Assembly (NCBI GenBank): GCA_937873805.1
Contig: CALMWO010000222.1
Span: 1 to 8,587 of the forward strand
Reading direction: 5' to 3'
DNA: 8,587 bases
DNA from: an uncultured Hyphomonadaceae bacterium
GTDB lineage: Bacteria; Pseudomonadota; Alphaproteobacteria; Caulobacterales; Hyphomonadaceae
In this document: in pieces, positions 1 to 6,411 of the stretch
How the letters are laid out: every line of letters begins with the position of its first letter
Numbering within the stretch: position 1 is the first letter of the stretch
Program-made: the position numbers and the translations under genes
Notes under the pieces: generated by a model
What the model was told of the DNA's origin: nothing
Seen by the model: only the letters and a program-made list of their open reading frames with translations
The model's database searches: none

Positions 1-2
1 CC

Positions 3-116
3 CCGGACCAAATCGCGCCTGCGGCGCCACTCCTCACCCAGGCCTTCGCCGGGAACGCGGACAACAAGTTGTCCGCTTCCAGAGAGCGGGCGCCTTTCGG
101 GAGGGTTCGTCTTTAG
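3..116 (+). CDS. Possible C-terminal end of a gene entering from the left (unidentified)
   Basis: The frame beginning at base 3 is open from the window edge to a TAG at 114-116. It gives about 37 residues of unremarkable composition (Asp, Gln, Ile, Ala, Leu, Asn, Lys), and its first two dozen codons end almost entirely in G or C, as in the sure genes here. The other two + frames are also open but read as Arg- or Gly-rich shadow translations. If real, the gene converges on the SGNH lipoprotein gene and the two stop codons overlap within the bases TTAG at 113-116. I recognise no family in so short a tail, and the GC bias weakens over the last ten codons. Too little sequence is present to be sure it is coding. 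Confidence 0.35.
   Translation, partial: PDQIAPAAPLLTQAFAGNADNKLSASRERAPFGRVRL
52..80. repeat. Near-perfect inverted repeat (hairpin) left of the SGNH gene
   Basis: GCGGACAAC at 57-65 and GTTGTCCGC at 68-76 are exact inverted copies separated by two bases. The pairing continues outward as GGAA (52-55) with TTCC (77-80) after one bulged base (C56). As RNA this would be a stem of about 12-13 pairs with a CAAG loop. Neither strand has a T-run after it, so it is not a standard intrinsic terminator. It lies inside the possible coding tail of the left-hand gene and 33 bases beyond the stop of the SGNH gene. It could be a 3'-end-stabilising hairpin or a protein-binding palindrome. Confidence 0.5.
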
Positions 117-826
117 CAGCCGGGCGCCTTGGCGGGTTGGCCGGCGTCGAGGGCGGCGTCGACGATGGGGGTCCAGAGGGTGTAGCCCTCGGGGGTCATG
201 TGGAGGTCGTCGGCGACGAAGATGTCTTTCGGCTTGCCGTCTGGCTTCAGCATGGCGGGGACGATGTCGATGTAGGCGAGATCGTCGCGCGTATCGGCGA
301 GAGCTTTGACCTTCGCGTTGAGGTTTGCCTGCTGGGCGAACTGTTCGAAGCGCTGTTTCGAAGGCTTGGCGGAGATGAACCAGACGGGCGTCGCGCCAAG
401 CGCCTTTTCCTTGAGGCGCATGAACTGGACGAAGTCTGCGTAGATGTCGTCTGCAGTGCGCTTGTCGACCCAGAGATCATTCTCGCCGGCGTAGAAGACG
501 ATTTCCTTCGGATGGTAGGGCGCGACGACGCGGTCGAAATAGTGATCGACTTCCCACACGGTCGAACCGCCGAAGCCGCGGTTGATGACGGTGCGATCGG
601 GAAAATCTTCCTTCAGCGATTTCCAGAAACGAATGGAAGACGCGCCAACGAACAGCGTTGCGCATCTGGGCGGCATGGCGGTCTTGTCGCCCGCTTCGAA
701 CGCCGCGATGGCGTCGTCAAAGCGCGGGGCGCGGGGCGGCGGTGTCTGTGTGAGATCGGGCAGGGGCGCCGTCGTGGTGCAGGCGGTCGACGCCAGCAGG
801 GCGAGGGCGGCAAGGATGCGCTTCAT
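113..826 (-). CDS. SGNH/GDSL-type hydrolase, predicted lipoprotein
   Basis: The 237-residue protein is a probable esterase or acylhydrolase of the SGNH (GDSL-like) family, similar in layout to the PAF-acetylhydrolase-like branch. The N-terminus is a short charged, then hydrophobic, signal segment ending in S-T-A-C16, a permissive lipobox, so lipid anchoring at Cys16 in the envelope is predicted. Block I is VGASSI (60-65), with Ser63 the likely nucleophile and Ala in place of the usual Asp of GDS. Block II contributes a Gly around NRGFGGS (82-88). Block III is GENDL (114-118), giving the oxyanion Asn116. Block V is DDLH (206-209), giving the Asp206-x-x-His209 pair. All catalytic elements are therefore present. 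The ATG at 826 follows a GGGGAA ribosome-binding site. The substrate cannot be read from the sequence. It lies 103 bp downstream of the small lipoprotein gene on the same strand, but a hairpin stands between them. Confidence 0.85.
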   Translation of the reverse strand: MKRILAALALLASTACTTTAPLPDLTQTPPPRAPRFDDAIAAFEAGDKTAMPPRCATLFVGASSIRFWKSLKEDFPDRTVINRGFGGSTVWEVDHYFDRVVAPYHPKEIVFYAGENDLWVDKRTADDIYADFVQFMRLKEKALGATPVWFISAKPSKQRFEQFAQQANLNAKVKALADTRDDLAYIDIVPAMLKPDGKPKDIFVADDLHMTPEGYTLWTPIVDAALDAGQPAKAPGC

Positions 827-887
827 GGTGTTCTTCCCCGATTATTCTTTCGGGAGAGGGTTGGCGCGTGAGGCGCCGGGCGTCAAT

Positions 888-909
888 GCCAGCAGGTTGG
901 GCTGCTGGC
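888..909 (-). terminator. Candidate hairpin after the small lipoprotein gene
   Basis: GCCAGCAG and CTGCTGGC form a perfect 8-bp stem with a 6-base loop, starting about 20 bases after the stop codon of the small lipoprotein gene (930) as read on the minus strand. The bases after the stem are not a T-run (ATTG follows), so termination would be weak or Rho-assisted. It may instead protect the transcript end. A second short stem, GGCGC/GCGCC at 863-877, lies further on, before the SGNH start. Confidence 0.35.
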
Positions 910-929
910 TTGGGCCCATAGCCGGGACG

Positions 930-1358
930 CTAGATCCGGTTGCGGCGGACTTCGGTGTTGATCGCTGCGGTGAGGCCGGTGACGACGGCGTCGGCCTTGG
1001 CGCGTGCCGGATGGGTTTCGGCAACCTCTTCACGCTCAGCCAGCGCATCCGACAGTTCATCGGTGAGCGCGTAGATCAGGTCGCGGCGGGTCGAGACGGC
1101 GTCGTCGGCAAAGGCCAGATCGCGCAGCGCCGTTTCAGTGGCGATGGCTTCGACCATGCTGGGGTCTTCCAACGGAACGTTGGCAGCCAGTTCGACGCGG
1201 CCACGGATCGCCTGGGCAAGGCGCATTTCGGTGGTGAGGGGCTTGGCTTCCGTGTGGCTGGCAGCCATCACGCTGGGCAGGGCTTCAGGCAGCACTGCGC
1301 AGGCCGTCACCGCAAGAAGGCCAAGGCAGTACACAAATCTGGACGTTGAAGCCCGCAT
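930..1358 (-). CDS. Small predicted lipoprotein of unknown family
   Basis: I do not recognise a family for this 142-residue protein. The start at 1358 is chosen because it puts a compact signal peptide directly at the N-terminus (MRASTSRFVYCLGLLAVTAC). An in-frame GTG at 1421 would add 21 residues ahead of it and push the signal inward. V17-T18-A19-C20 is a good lipobox, so Cys20 is probably lipidated. The mature part, from about residue 35, is mostly helical-looking, acidic and Ala-rich, with no transmembrane segment. After Cys20 there is no Cys, so no disulfide is possible. The ribosome-binding site before 1358 is poor. Codon use matches its neighbours. It precedes the SGNH lipoprotein on the same strand, and a hairpin at 888-909 may separate them. 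Confidence 0.7.
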   Translation of the reverse strand: MRASTSRFVYCLGLLAVTACAVLPEALPSVMAASHTEAKPLTTEMRLAQAIRGRVELAANVPLEDPSMVEAIATETALRDLAFADDAVSTRRDLIYALTDELSDALAEREEVAETHPARAKADAVVTGLTAAINTEVRRNRI

Positions 1359-1537
1359 AGTCCCGTAAGCCCCGAGAAACCCGACCGTTCCGGGTCGAGC
1401 CCTAACTGAATCCGCTGTCACATTCCATACGCAAAACGTCCGGGGGCGGATGAGTCGCGGTTGGCGATGTAAAGACTCGGTTTTTCAGCAGAAGCCCGCT
1501 GGAACGCCCAGTATTTGGGTAGGGGACTCGTCCGTTA

Positions 1538-3658
1538 CTAGTACTTGGCCTTCAGCGTCAGCACGAAGGTTTGCGGGTGGACCGGGTGGTAGTGGATGTC
1601 TTCCACCGGGGCTGCTTCGCTCGCGAGCTGGCTCTCGTAAAAATAGACCATGTCGTAGTCCTTGGCGTCGAGCAGGTTCATGATCTCGAGGCCGATCTCG
1701 AAATTGCCGAGATCCTTGGAGATGCCGGCGTTGACGAGGGTGGTCGACGGGGCGCGGACGGAGTTGTCTTCCAGCAGCGGAGCAGGGCCGAGATAGCGGA
1801 CGCGCAGCGAGCCCTCCCAGCCATCGCCGGGGAGCCAGGTGACGCCGGCGGCGGCGACACCTTCGACTGTGTTGGGAATGCGATCGAAGTTCGACGGCGC
1901 ATCCTGGAAGCGCGAGTTGGACGATGCGTAGGACGCGTCGAAGGCGAGCCAGTCGACCGGGTTCCAGAAGGCTGCGACTTCGAAGCCATAGCGGCGGGTC
2001 GGGTCGGACGGCTCCGAGATGCCGGCGTCGCCGACATAGATCAGCTCACTATCGAACTCGAGCGCGAAGATGGCGGCTGAGAGGTTGAAGGTGGAGTTGG
2101 GCTCCCAGCGCAGGCCGACCTCGCCGCCGCGGCTCTCGGCGAAGAGCGTGGCGGGGTCGACGGGGTCGCCGGTGACGGGGTCCTGCGTCTGGACAACGCC
2201 GACAATGTTGTTGGAGTGGAAGCCGATGCCGGCGCCGGCATAGACTTCGAGATCATCCGAGATCTGGTAGGCGATGTTGATCTTCGGGCTGTACTGCGTG
2301 CCCGACTTCGAACCGGCGTTGGCGGCGACGAGGCCATCGACTTCGCCGTCGATATAGTCGGCGCGCAGGCCGAATGTCGTGCGGAAACGGTCGGTCCAGT
2401 GAAGGGTGATGTCGCCCCAGACGTCGGCCTGCAGGACGTCGACCTTGTCAGTGGCGATCGCCGAGGTGCGGACGCGGGCGGTGGTGCGGTAAAGGCCGGC
2501 CTCTTCAAGCCAATCCATGTGCGCATCGGCGCCGATGCGGCCTTCTGTGCGGACGCCGAACAGGTCGAACTCGCGCTCGATCTTTCCGCGGACGCCCGCG
2601 GCGTTGCGGCGCTCGACCTGCTCGACCTGATCGCCAAGGACAGGATCGATGAAATAGGTGAAGTTATGGAACAGGTTCAGCTCTGAACGCTGGTAATAGG
2701 CGAGCAGGCTGGCGTCATCCCAGTCGAGGCCGGCGGAGGCGATGTAGCGGCGGCTCCGGCCGCCATTCGTGGGGTCGATGAAGCCGAAGCGGCTGATCGT
2801 GCCGTCGTCGACGGCGCGTTTGGGGATCTGGTCAGTTGCGATCCAGTCATTGGAATAGCCGATGAGGCCGAGGCGCAGTTTGGCCTCACCCATGCTGCCC
2901 AAGGAAAGGGGCTGGGTGTATTTGAGATAGGCGGTGGACTTGTCGAGCTTGGCGGGGAGGTCGAACGAGCCGTCGCCGCCTTCATGCGACGCGGCGGCCA
3001 GCAGCGTGCCTTCGCCGACATCCCATGAGCCGGCGGCGCTGAGGCGGTATTCGCCCTCCGCATCGATGCGGAGCTGGGCGTAGTTTTCGGGGAGTTTGTC
3101 GTAGAGGACGAAAGAGGCGGAGCCGGCGGCGGTGTAGTCGCCATTCTCGGCGTACTGGATGCCCTTCTTGAATTCGACGCGCTCGACCAAATCGGCCATC
3201 AGGAGGTTAAGATCGAGATAGCCGCTCATGTGCGGGTGCGAGCGCTGGTTGATCGGCACGCCGTCGATGAAGCCGCCAAAGTCGGTGCCATGGTCGAGGT
3301 TGAAGCCGCGGAGGAAGTACTGGTTGGCCTTGCCGCCGGAGGAGTGTTCGGTGGCGATCATGCCGGGGATGACTTCGACCAGTTCGGCGGCGCGGCTGAT
3401 CGGGCGGGTCGAGAGATCCTTGTAGCCGACGACGCCTTCGGAAGCGGACGTGGCTGTGCCGATCTGTTCCTCGGCCCGGCCGAAGATGACGACGGTATCG
3501 GCCTTGTCCGACTTCTGGGGGGCCTGTGGATCGTCGGCGGAGGGGCCGGCTTGCTCGGTCTGCGAGGCCGGGGAGGAGTTCTGGGCGAAGGCGGGAGACG
3601 CTGACAACAACGCGAGCATAGTCGCGCCGCCCATCAAGGTGCGGGTCCAGGTCGTCAT
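1538..3658 (-). CDS. TonB-dependent outer-membrane receptor
   Basis: The 706-residue protein is a TonB-gated outer-membrane uptake channel. The start at 3658 is preferred over the in-frame one at 3700 because it has a GGAGG ribosome-binding site 9 bases upstream and begins directly with a signal peptide, cleaved after SPAFA (21-25). A likely TonB box is DTVVIF (54-59). The plug domain, about 75-180, shows VIPGM, LRGFN (106-110), the DHGTDF segment (112-117) and a VEFKKG motif (about 151-156). The rest is a beta-barrel with alternating aromatic strands, ending ...LTLKAKY; the terminal Tyr is acceptable for a Bam signal. Histidines cluster in the plug (H131, H133) and just before the last strand (H689, H691, H694), which suggests, but does not prove, a metal or metal-chelate ligand. 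No TonB, ExbB, FecR or sigma factor gene is adjacent. Upstream are direct repeats and a leader stem-loop (separate entries). Confidence 0.93.
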   Translation of the reverse strand: MTTWTRTLMGGATMLALLSASPAFAQNSSPASQTEQAGPSADDPQAPQKSDKADTVVIFGRAEEQIGTATSASEGVVGYKDLSTRPISRAAELVEVIPGMIATEHSSGGKANQYFLRGFNLDHGTDFGGFIDGVPINQRSHPHMSGYLDLNLLMADLVERVEFKKGIQYAENGDYTAAGSASFVLYDKLPENYAQLRIDAEGEYRLSAAGSWDVGEGTLLAAASHEGGDGSFDLPAKLDKSTAYLKYTQPLSLGSMGEAKLRLGLIGYSNDWIATDQIPKRAVDDGTISRFGFIDPTNGGRSRRYIASAGLDWDDASLLAYYQRSELNLFHNFTYFIDPVLGDQVEQVERRNAAGVRGKIEREFDLFGVRTEGRIGADAHMDWLEEAGLYRTTARVRTSAIATDKVDVLQADVWGDITLHWTDRFRTTFGLRADYIDGEVDGLVAANAGSKSGTQYSPKINIAYQISDDLEVYAGAGIGFHSNNIVGVVQTQDPVTGDPVDPATLFAESRGGEVGLRWEPNSTFNLSAAIFALEFDSELIYVGDAGISEPSDPTRRYGFEVAAFWNPVDWLAFDASYASSNSRFQDAPSNFDRIPNTVEGVAAAGVTWLPGDGWEGSLRVRYLGPAPLLEDNSVRAPSTTLVNAGISKDLGNFEIGLEIMNLLDAKDYDMVYFYESQLASEAAPVEDIHYHPVHPQTFVLTLKAKY

Positions 3659-3692
3659 CGGGGAGATCCTCCACGCCAGTCGGTTGGGCAAT

Positions 3693-3725
3693 CCGCCCAT
3701 GCCCGTTTCACGGGCTGTTGGGCGG
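3693..3725 (-). promoter_or_regulatory. Strong stem-loop in the receptor gene leader
   Basis: CCGCCCA (3693-3699) pairs with TGGGCGG (3719-3725), and inside it GCCCG (3701-3705) pairs with CGGGC (3711-3715). The two stems of 7 and 5 bp are joined by a 1x3 internal loop and capped by five bases. In the receptor mRNA it would lie about 35-67 bases before the ATG at 3658. The GGGC of the 3' half can alternatively pair with the GCCC just downstream (3687-3690 on the + strand), so two exclusive folds are possible. The ribosome-binding site itself sits in a small GGAG-GAT-CTCC hairpin. I see none of the conserved boxes of a cobalamin or other known riboswitch. Confidence 0.45.
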
Positions 3726-3780
3726 CTTCTGCCGGTGGAATTGACGGAGCGGGAGGTGAATTACCGTAACGGGACGCAGT

Positions 3781-3806
3781 GTTACGTCCGTTACATCGCG
3801 GTTACA
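3781..3806 (-). promoter_or_regulatory. GTTAC/GTAAC direct repeats, probable operator of the receptor gene
   Basis: On the + strand GTTAC occurs at 3781-3785, 3790-3794 and 3801-3805. The last two are spaced GTTAC-N6-GTTAC, an 11-bp period. An inverted GTAAC lies at 3766-3770. Read toward the receptor gene, this is TGTAAC-N5-TGTAAC followed by CGTAAC. Direct repeats of a 5-6 base half-site at one helical turn are the usual target of OmpR/PhoB-type response regulators. A possible -10 (around 3760-3765) lies about 15 bases beyond the last repeat, so the repeats would cover the -35 region as for an activator. The regulator is not encoded in this window. Confidence 0.5.
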
Positions 3807-3845
3807 GGCGCAAAGTGAAAAATTCGCAGGTGCGGCAGACGCTGG

Positions 3846-4064
3846 CTATTTGCCGGCAGGGCTTGGATCCTGGCTGCCGCCTCTGAGGGCGAACACGCGG
3901 TCGCAGTATTTGCATTCGACATAATCCTGCTCGGACATGTCGTACCAGACCTTCGGATGGCCAAGCGCGCCACCGACGCCGTCGCAGGCGACTTTCCTGG
4001 TTGCGACCACGACAATCTCAGGCGGGTTCGTGAGCGAGGCCGGGGCAGAGGTCTTCGAAGACAT
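3846..4064 (-). CDS. Small zinc-finger (zf-CHCC) domain protein
   Basis: The 72-residue protein matches the zf-CHCC family, the bacterial relatives of the mitochondrial complex I subunit NDUFS6. The expected ligands are all visible: Cys27 in KVACDG, His36 in GHPKVW, and Cys51 and Cys54 in VECKYCDRVF, a C-x8-H-x14-C-x2-C pattern that should bind one zinc ion. The Val-Ala-Cys-Asp-Gly start and the Gly-His-Pro are typical of the family. It has no signal peptide and no membrane segment, so it is cytosolic. The ATG at 4064 follows GAGAG at suitable spacing. In many alphaproteobacteria this is a stand-alone gene of unclear role; a link to complex I is only an analogy. It is divergent from the ABC ATPase gene and separated by 187 bp from the receptor gene downstream. 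Confidence 0.88.
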   Translation of the reverse strand: MSSKTSAPASLTNPPEIVVVATRKVACDGVGGALGHPKVWYDMSEQDYVECKYCDRVFALRGGSQDPSPAGK

Positions 4065-4176
4065 TTCGTTCTCTCATTAGCCCGGCTGATTTGCGGGGCG
4101 GCGGAATGCGCCTTACCTATGGGCTGCCCGCCGCCGCCGTCAATGCGGCCGTGGGCCAGCCAGAAGGTCGCCCAAC

Positions 4177-5127
4177 TTGCCCGATTCGTCGTCCACGCTT
4201 CCCGAACTGGCCATTGATGTCACGGGCCTGACCAAGACCTATGCGGCCTCCAAGAAGATGCCTGCCAAGCAAGCGCTGAAGGGGGTCGATCTGCAGGTGC
4301 CGCGGGGCTCGATCTTCGGCCTGCTGGGACCAAACGGGGCGGGCAAATCGACCCTGATCAACATTCTGGCGGGGCTGGTGAACAAGACATCCGGCGCCGT
4401 GAACATCTGGGGCATCGACGCCGACAAGCGGCCACGCGAGGCGCGGGCCGCGCTGGGCATCGTGCCGCAGGAAATCAACATGGATCCGTTCTTCACCCCC
4501 CGCGAAACGCTGGAGCTGATGGCGGGTTTTTACGGCGTGCCGGGCGCCGAACGGCGGACGGACGAGATTCTCGACGCGCTGGGGCTGGGCGACAAGAAGC
4601 ACGCCTATGTGCGGCAGCTGTCGGGCGGGATGAAGCGGCGCCTGATGGTGGCCAAGGCGCTGGTGCATACGCCGCCGATCCTGATCCTCGACGAGCCGAC
4701 GGCGGGCGTGGATGTGGAGCTGCGCAGATCGCTATGGGAGTATGTGCGCAAGCTGAATGCGCGGGGCACGACCATCGTGCTGACGACACACTATCTCGAA
4801 GAGGCGCAGGAGATGTGCGACCAGATCGCCATCATCAATCATGGTCTGGTGACGGCGTGCGAGCCGACGCCGGTTCTGTTGCGGCGGCTGAACTACAAGA
4901 CGCTGGTGGTCCGGCCGGAGACTGAGCTGGCTGCTGTGCCGCCGGCATTCGCAGGGCTCGATGCGACCATCCGCAACGATGGCCAGCTTGCAATCACGTA
5001 CAAGTCGGATGCGACGACGATTGAGCAGCTGCTCGCCAAGCTGCGGGATTCGGGCGTGAAGATCGGTGACCTTGCGACGGAAGAGCCGGACCTCGAGGAC
5101 GTGTTCGTGGCGCTGACGAGCGGGTGA
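4177..5127 (+). CDS. ABC-2-type transporter ATP-binding protein (YadG-like)
   Basis: The 316-residue nucleotide-binding subunit belongs to an ABC-2-type exporter and resembles YadG in length and layout. It shows Walker A GPNGAGKST (51-59), Q-loop Gln98, signature LSGGM (148-152), Walker B ILILDEP with Asp172 and Glu173, D-loop AGVD (176-179) and switch His205, so it should be a competent ATPase. About 90 C-terminal residues follow the ATPase core, ending in the DLEDVFVALT motif common in ABC-2 drug/polysaccharide-type ATPases. The start is a TTG: upstream in this frame back to about 4099 there is no ATG or GTG, the first internal Met (28) would cut off the first beta-strand, and GAAGG lies 9 bases before the TTG. 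A weak promoter (TTGCGG 4091, N17, TACCTA 4114) may serve it. No membrane permease gene is adjacent. DUF3291 follows after 27 bp. Confidence 0.93.
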   Translation: MPDSSSTLPELAIDVTGLTKTYAASKKMPAKQALKGVDLQVPRGSIFGLLGPNGAGKSTLINILAGLVNKTSGAVNIWGIDADKRPREARAALGIVPQEINMDPFFTPRETLELMAGFYGVPGAERRTDEILDALGLGDKKHAYVRQLSGGMKRRLMVAKALVHTPPILILDEPTAGVDVELRRSLWEYVRKLNARGTTIVLTTHYLEEAQEMCDQIAIINHGLVTACEPTPVLLRRLNYKTLVVRPETELAAVPPAFAGLDATIRNDGQLAITYKSDATTIEQLLAKLRDSGVKIGDLATEEPDLEDVFVALTSG

Positions 5128-5154
5128 CAGCCCGCAGGCGGGGGATGACAAGCC

Positions 5155-5580
5155 ATGAGCTGGCATATCGCGCAGATCAATGTGGCGCGGTTTCGTGAGC
5201 CCCGCGAGCACCCGGTCAATGCGGATTTCGAGTCTGCGCTGGATGAGGTGAATGCGCTGGCAGAAGGGTCGCCGGGGTTTGTCTGGCGCATGATCGGCGA
5301 GGGCGACAGCGACGATCCGGCGCTGACGATCAACATCACGGTTTGGGAAAGCATCGAGCAGCTGGCGGCGTTTGCATACCGCAATCGTACCCATCGCACC
5401 GTGATGCGGCGGCGGGCGGAGTGGTTCGTTGAGATGCCGGCCTATCTTGCGCTGTGGTGGATCGAGGCGGGGCGTGCGCCGACGCTGGCCGAGGGCATGG
5501 CGAAGCTGGAGTTGATCGGGCGCGTGGGGCCAAGCGCTGAGGCGTTTGATTTCAAGACAGCGTTCGCGCCGCCGGGCTGA
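5155..5580 (+). CDS. DUF3291 domain protein
   Basis: The 141-residue protein fits the DUF3291 family along its whole length. Recognisable segments are AQINVAR (6-12), NALAEGSPGFVWR (33-45), VWESIEQL (63-70), the basic HRTVMRRRAEWF (80-91), ALWWIEAGRAPT (99-110) and GPSAEAFDF (125-133). The fold is thought to be a dimeric alpha/beta barrel like antibiotic-biosynthesis monooxygenases and EthD-like proteins, but no reaction is established for the family. It has no signal peptide. The ATG at 5155 follows a GGGGGA stretch about 9 bases upstream. It starts 27 bp after the ABC ATPase stop and is probably co-transcribed with it, though no functional link is known. Its TGA is only 5 bp from the stop of the convergent AlkD-like gene. 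Confidence 0.85.
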   Translation: MSWHIAQINVARFREPREHPVNADFESALDEVNALAEGSPGFVWRMIGEGDSDDPALTINITVWESIEQLAAFAYRNRTHRTVMRRRAEWFVEMPAYLALWWIEAGRAPTLAEGMAKLELIGRVGPSAEAFDFKTAFAPPG

Positions 5581-5598
5581 TGGGCTTACTTGCCCATC
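5579..5598. terminator. Hairpin spanning both stop codons of the convergent pair
   Basis: GATGGGC (5579-5585) and GCCCATC (5592-5598) form a perfect 7-bp stem around a TTACTT loop. The 5' arm contains the end of the DUF3291 stop codon, and the loop holds the TAA of the AlkD-like gene. It could act on both transcripts as a bidirectional terminator or as an end-protecting structure. Only a pyrimidine-rich stretch (about 5604-5613) follows on the + strand, and no T-run follows on the minus strand, so intrinsic termination is uncertain. Confidence 0.4.
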
Positions 5599-6374
5599 GC
5601 CATGTATTTCTTCTTGTCGGCTGCACTCAGTTTCTCAACCGCATAGCGCAGGGCCACGCGCGGCATTGTTGCAGCGTGCTTTTGCAGGAAGGCGTGGAGT
5701 CTTGGGCGGTCGATGCCAATGCAGCGGATAAGTCCGCCGAGCGCTTTCTGGATGATCTCTTCCTTCTCGTTGATCAGGATCTCGCAGACGGCCTCGGTGT
5801 CGTCGACGGTCTTTTCCTTCATGATGAACCAGAGGCAGGCGTAGAGCGCGGTGCGGCGCTCCCACAGGTTCTTCGATTTTGCGAGCTTGCGGAGGATCGT
5901 GCGGGGCTTGTCGGCGATGTACTGGCCGATGACGGGCTTGGCGGCGAGGTCGACGAGATCCCAGTTGTTGATGCGGTCGTGGCGGCGGAGATAGAGGTCG
6001 TATAGTTCCTTGCGGCGCGCCTCAGTCGTGGTCTTCAGCATGGCCTGCTGGCCCATGATCGACATGGCGCCGGCGCGGGCTTCATGGATGTCGCTTTCCA
6101 TCAGGCGTTCGATTTCGGCGGGGCTCATCTGCACGAAGGATTTGGCGAGGGCGAACAGCGTTCCCATACGGACGCCGATGAACGTATCGCCATGGCCGTA
6201 CTGGCCTTCGCCGGATTTGAAGTAGCCTTTTATCTTTCGCAGCTCGTCGTCGGACTGGAAGGTCTTGAGCTTTGCCATGAAGGCTTTTGCGGTGAGGTCC
6301 TTGGTATCGGCGGCCTTCATGGGCGCGACGCGCGCTGCCGGTTTGGCGGCAGACTTCTTTTTCGCGATGGCCAT
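5586..6374 (-). CDS. AlkD-like DNA alkylation repair protein
   Basis: The 262-residue protein belongs to the DNA-alkylation-repair family of HEAT-like helical-repeat glycosylases (AlkC/AlkD type), which remove alkylated purines such as 3- and 7-methyl adducts. Family landmarks are visible: a GVRMGTLFALAK segment (67-78), EARAGAM (98-104), and NNWDLVD (136-142), where Trp138 and Asp142 have the same spacing as the Trp and catalytic Asp of AlkD. LWERRTAL (170-177) carries the conserved Trp-x-Arg-Arg that lines the DNA. The key residues appear intact, so activity is plausible. The first 25 residues are Lys/Ala-rich and probably disordered, perhaps helping to bind DNA. The start at 6374 is chosen for its GGGGAA ribosome-binding site 6 bases upstream; in-frame starts at 6413 and 6449 would run into thiD and give an unlikely N-terminus. 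It is divergent from thiD over 37 bp and convergent with DUF3291. Confidence 0.88.
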   Translation of the reverse strand: MAIAKKKSAAKPAARVAPMKAADTKDLTAKAFMAKLKTFQSDDELRKIKGYFKSGEGQYGHGDTFIGVRMGTLFALAKSFVQMSPAEIERLMESDIHEARAGAMSIMGQQAMLKTTTEARRKELYDLYLRRHDRINNWDLVDLAAKPVIGQYIADKPRTILRKLAKSKNLWERRTALYACLWFIMKEKTVDDTEAVCEILINEKEEIIQKALGGLIRCIGIDRPRLHAFLQKHAATMPRVALRYAVEKLSAADKKKYMAMGK

Positions 6375-6411
6375 GCGTTTCCCCAAAACGACTCTGCGGC
6401 TATGAGGGTTC

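Noticed and set aside
137..871. Long open frame on the + strand opposite the SGNH gene (about 244 codons)
   Set aside because: Its translation is Gly/Arg/Val-rich with no motif, whereas the opposite strand encodes a complete SGNH enzyme with a signal peptide and catalytic residues.
1367..1391. GGAAC-N16-GCTT on the minus strand before the small lipoprotein gene, resembling an EcfG promoter
   Set aside because: The -10 matches only two of four bases, and it would start transcription almost at the ATG.
1441..1537. Terminator for the receptor gene
   Set aside because: Only 4-bp stems (for example CCCA/TGGG) without a T-run are present, which is not enough to call one.
3658..3700. Longer start for the receptor at 3700
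   Set aside because: It would put 14 extra residues before the signal peptide and ignore the good GGAGG site placed for the ATG at 3658.
3659..3845. Cobalamin riboswitch in the leader of the TonB-dependent receptor
   Set aside because: The region has strong stems, but I could not find the conserved B12-box or core sequences.
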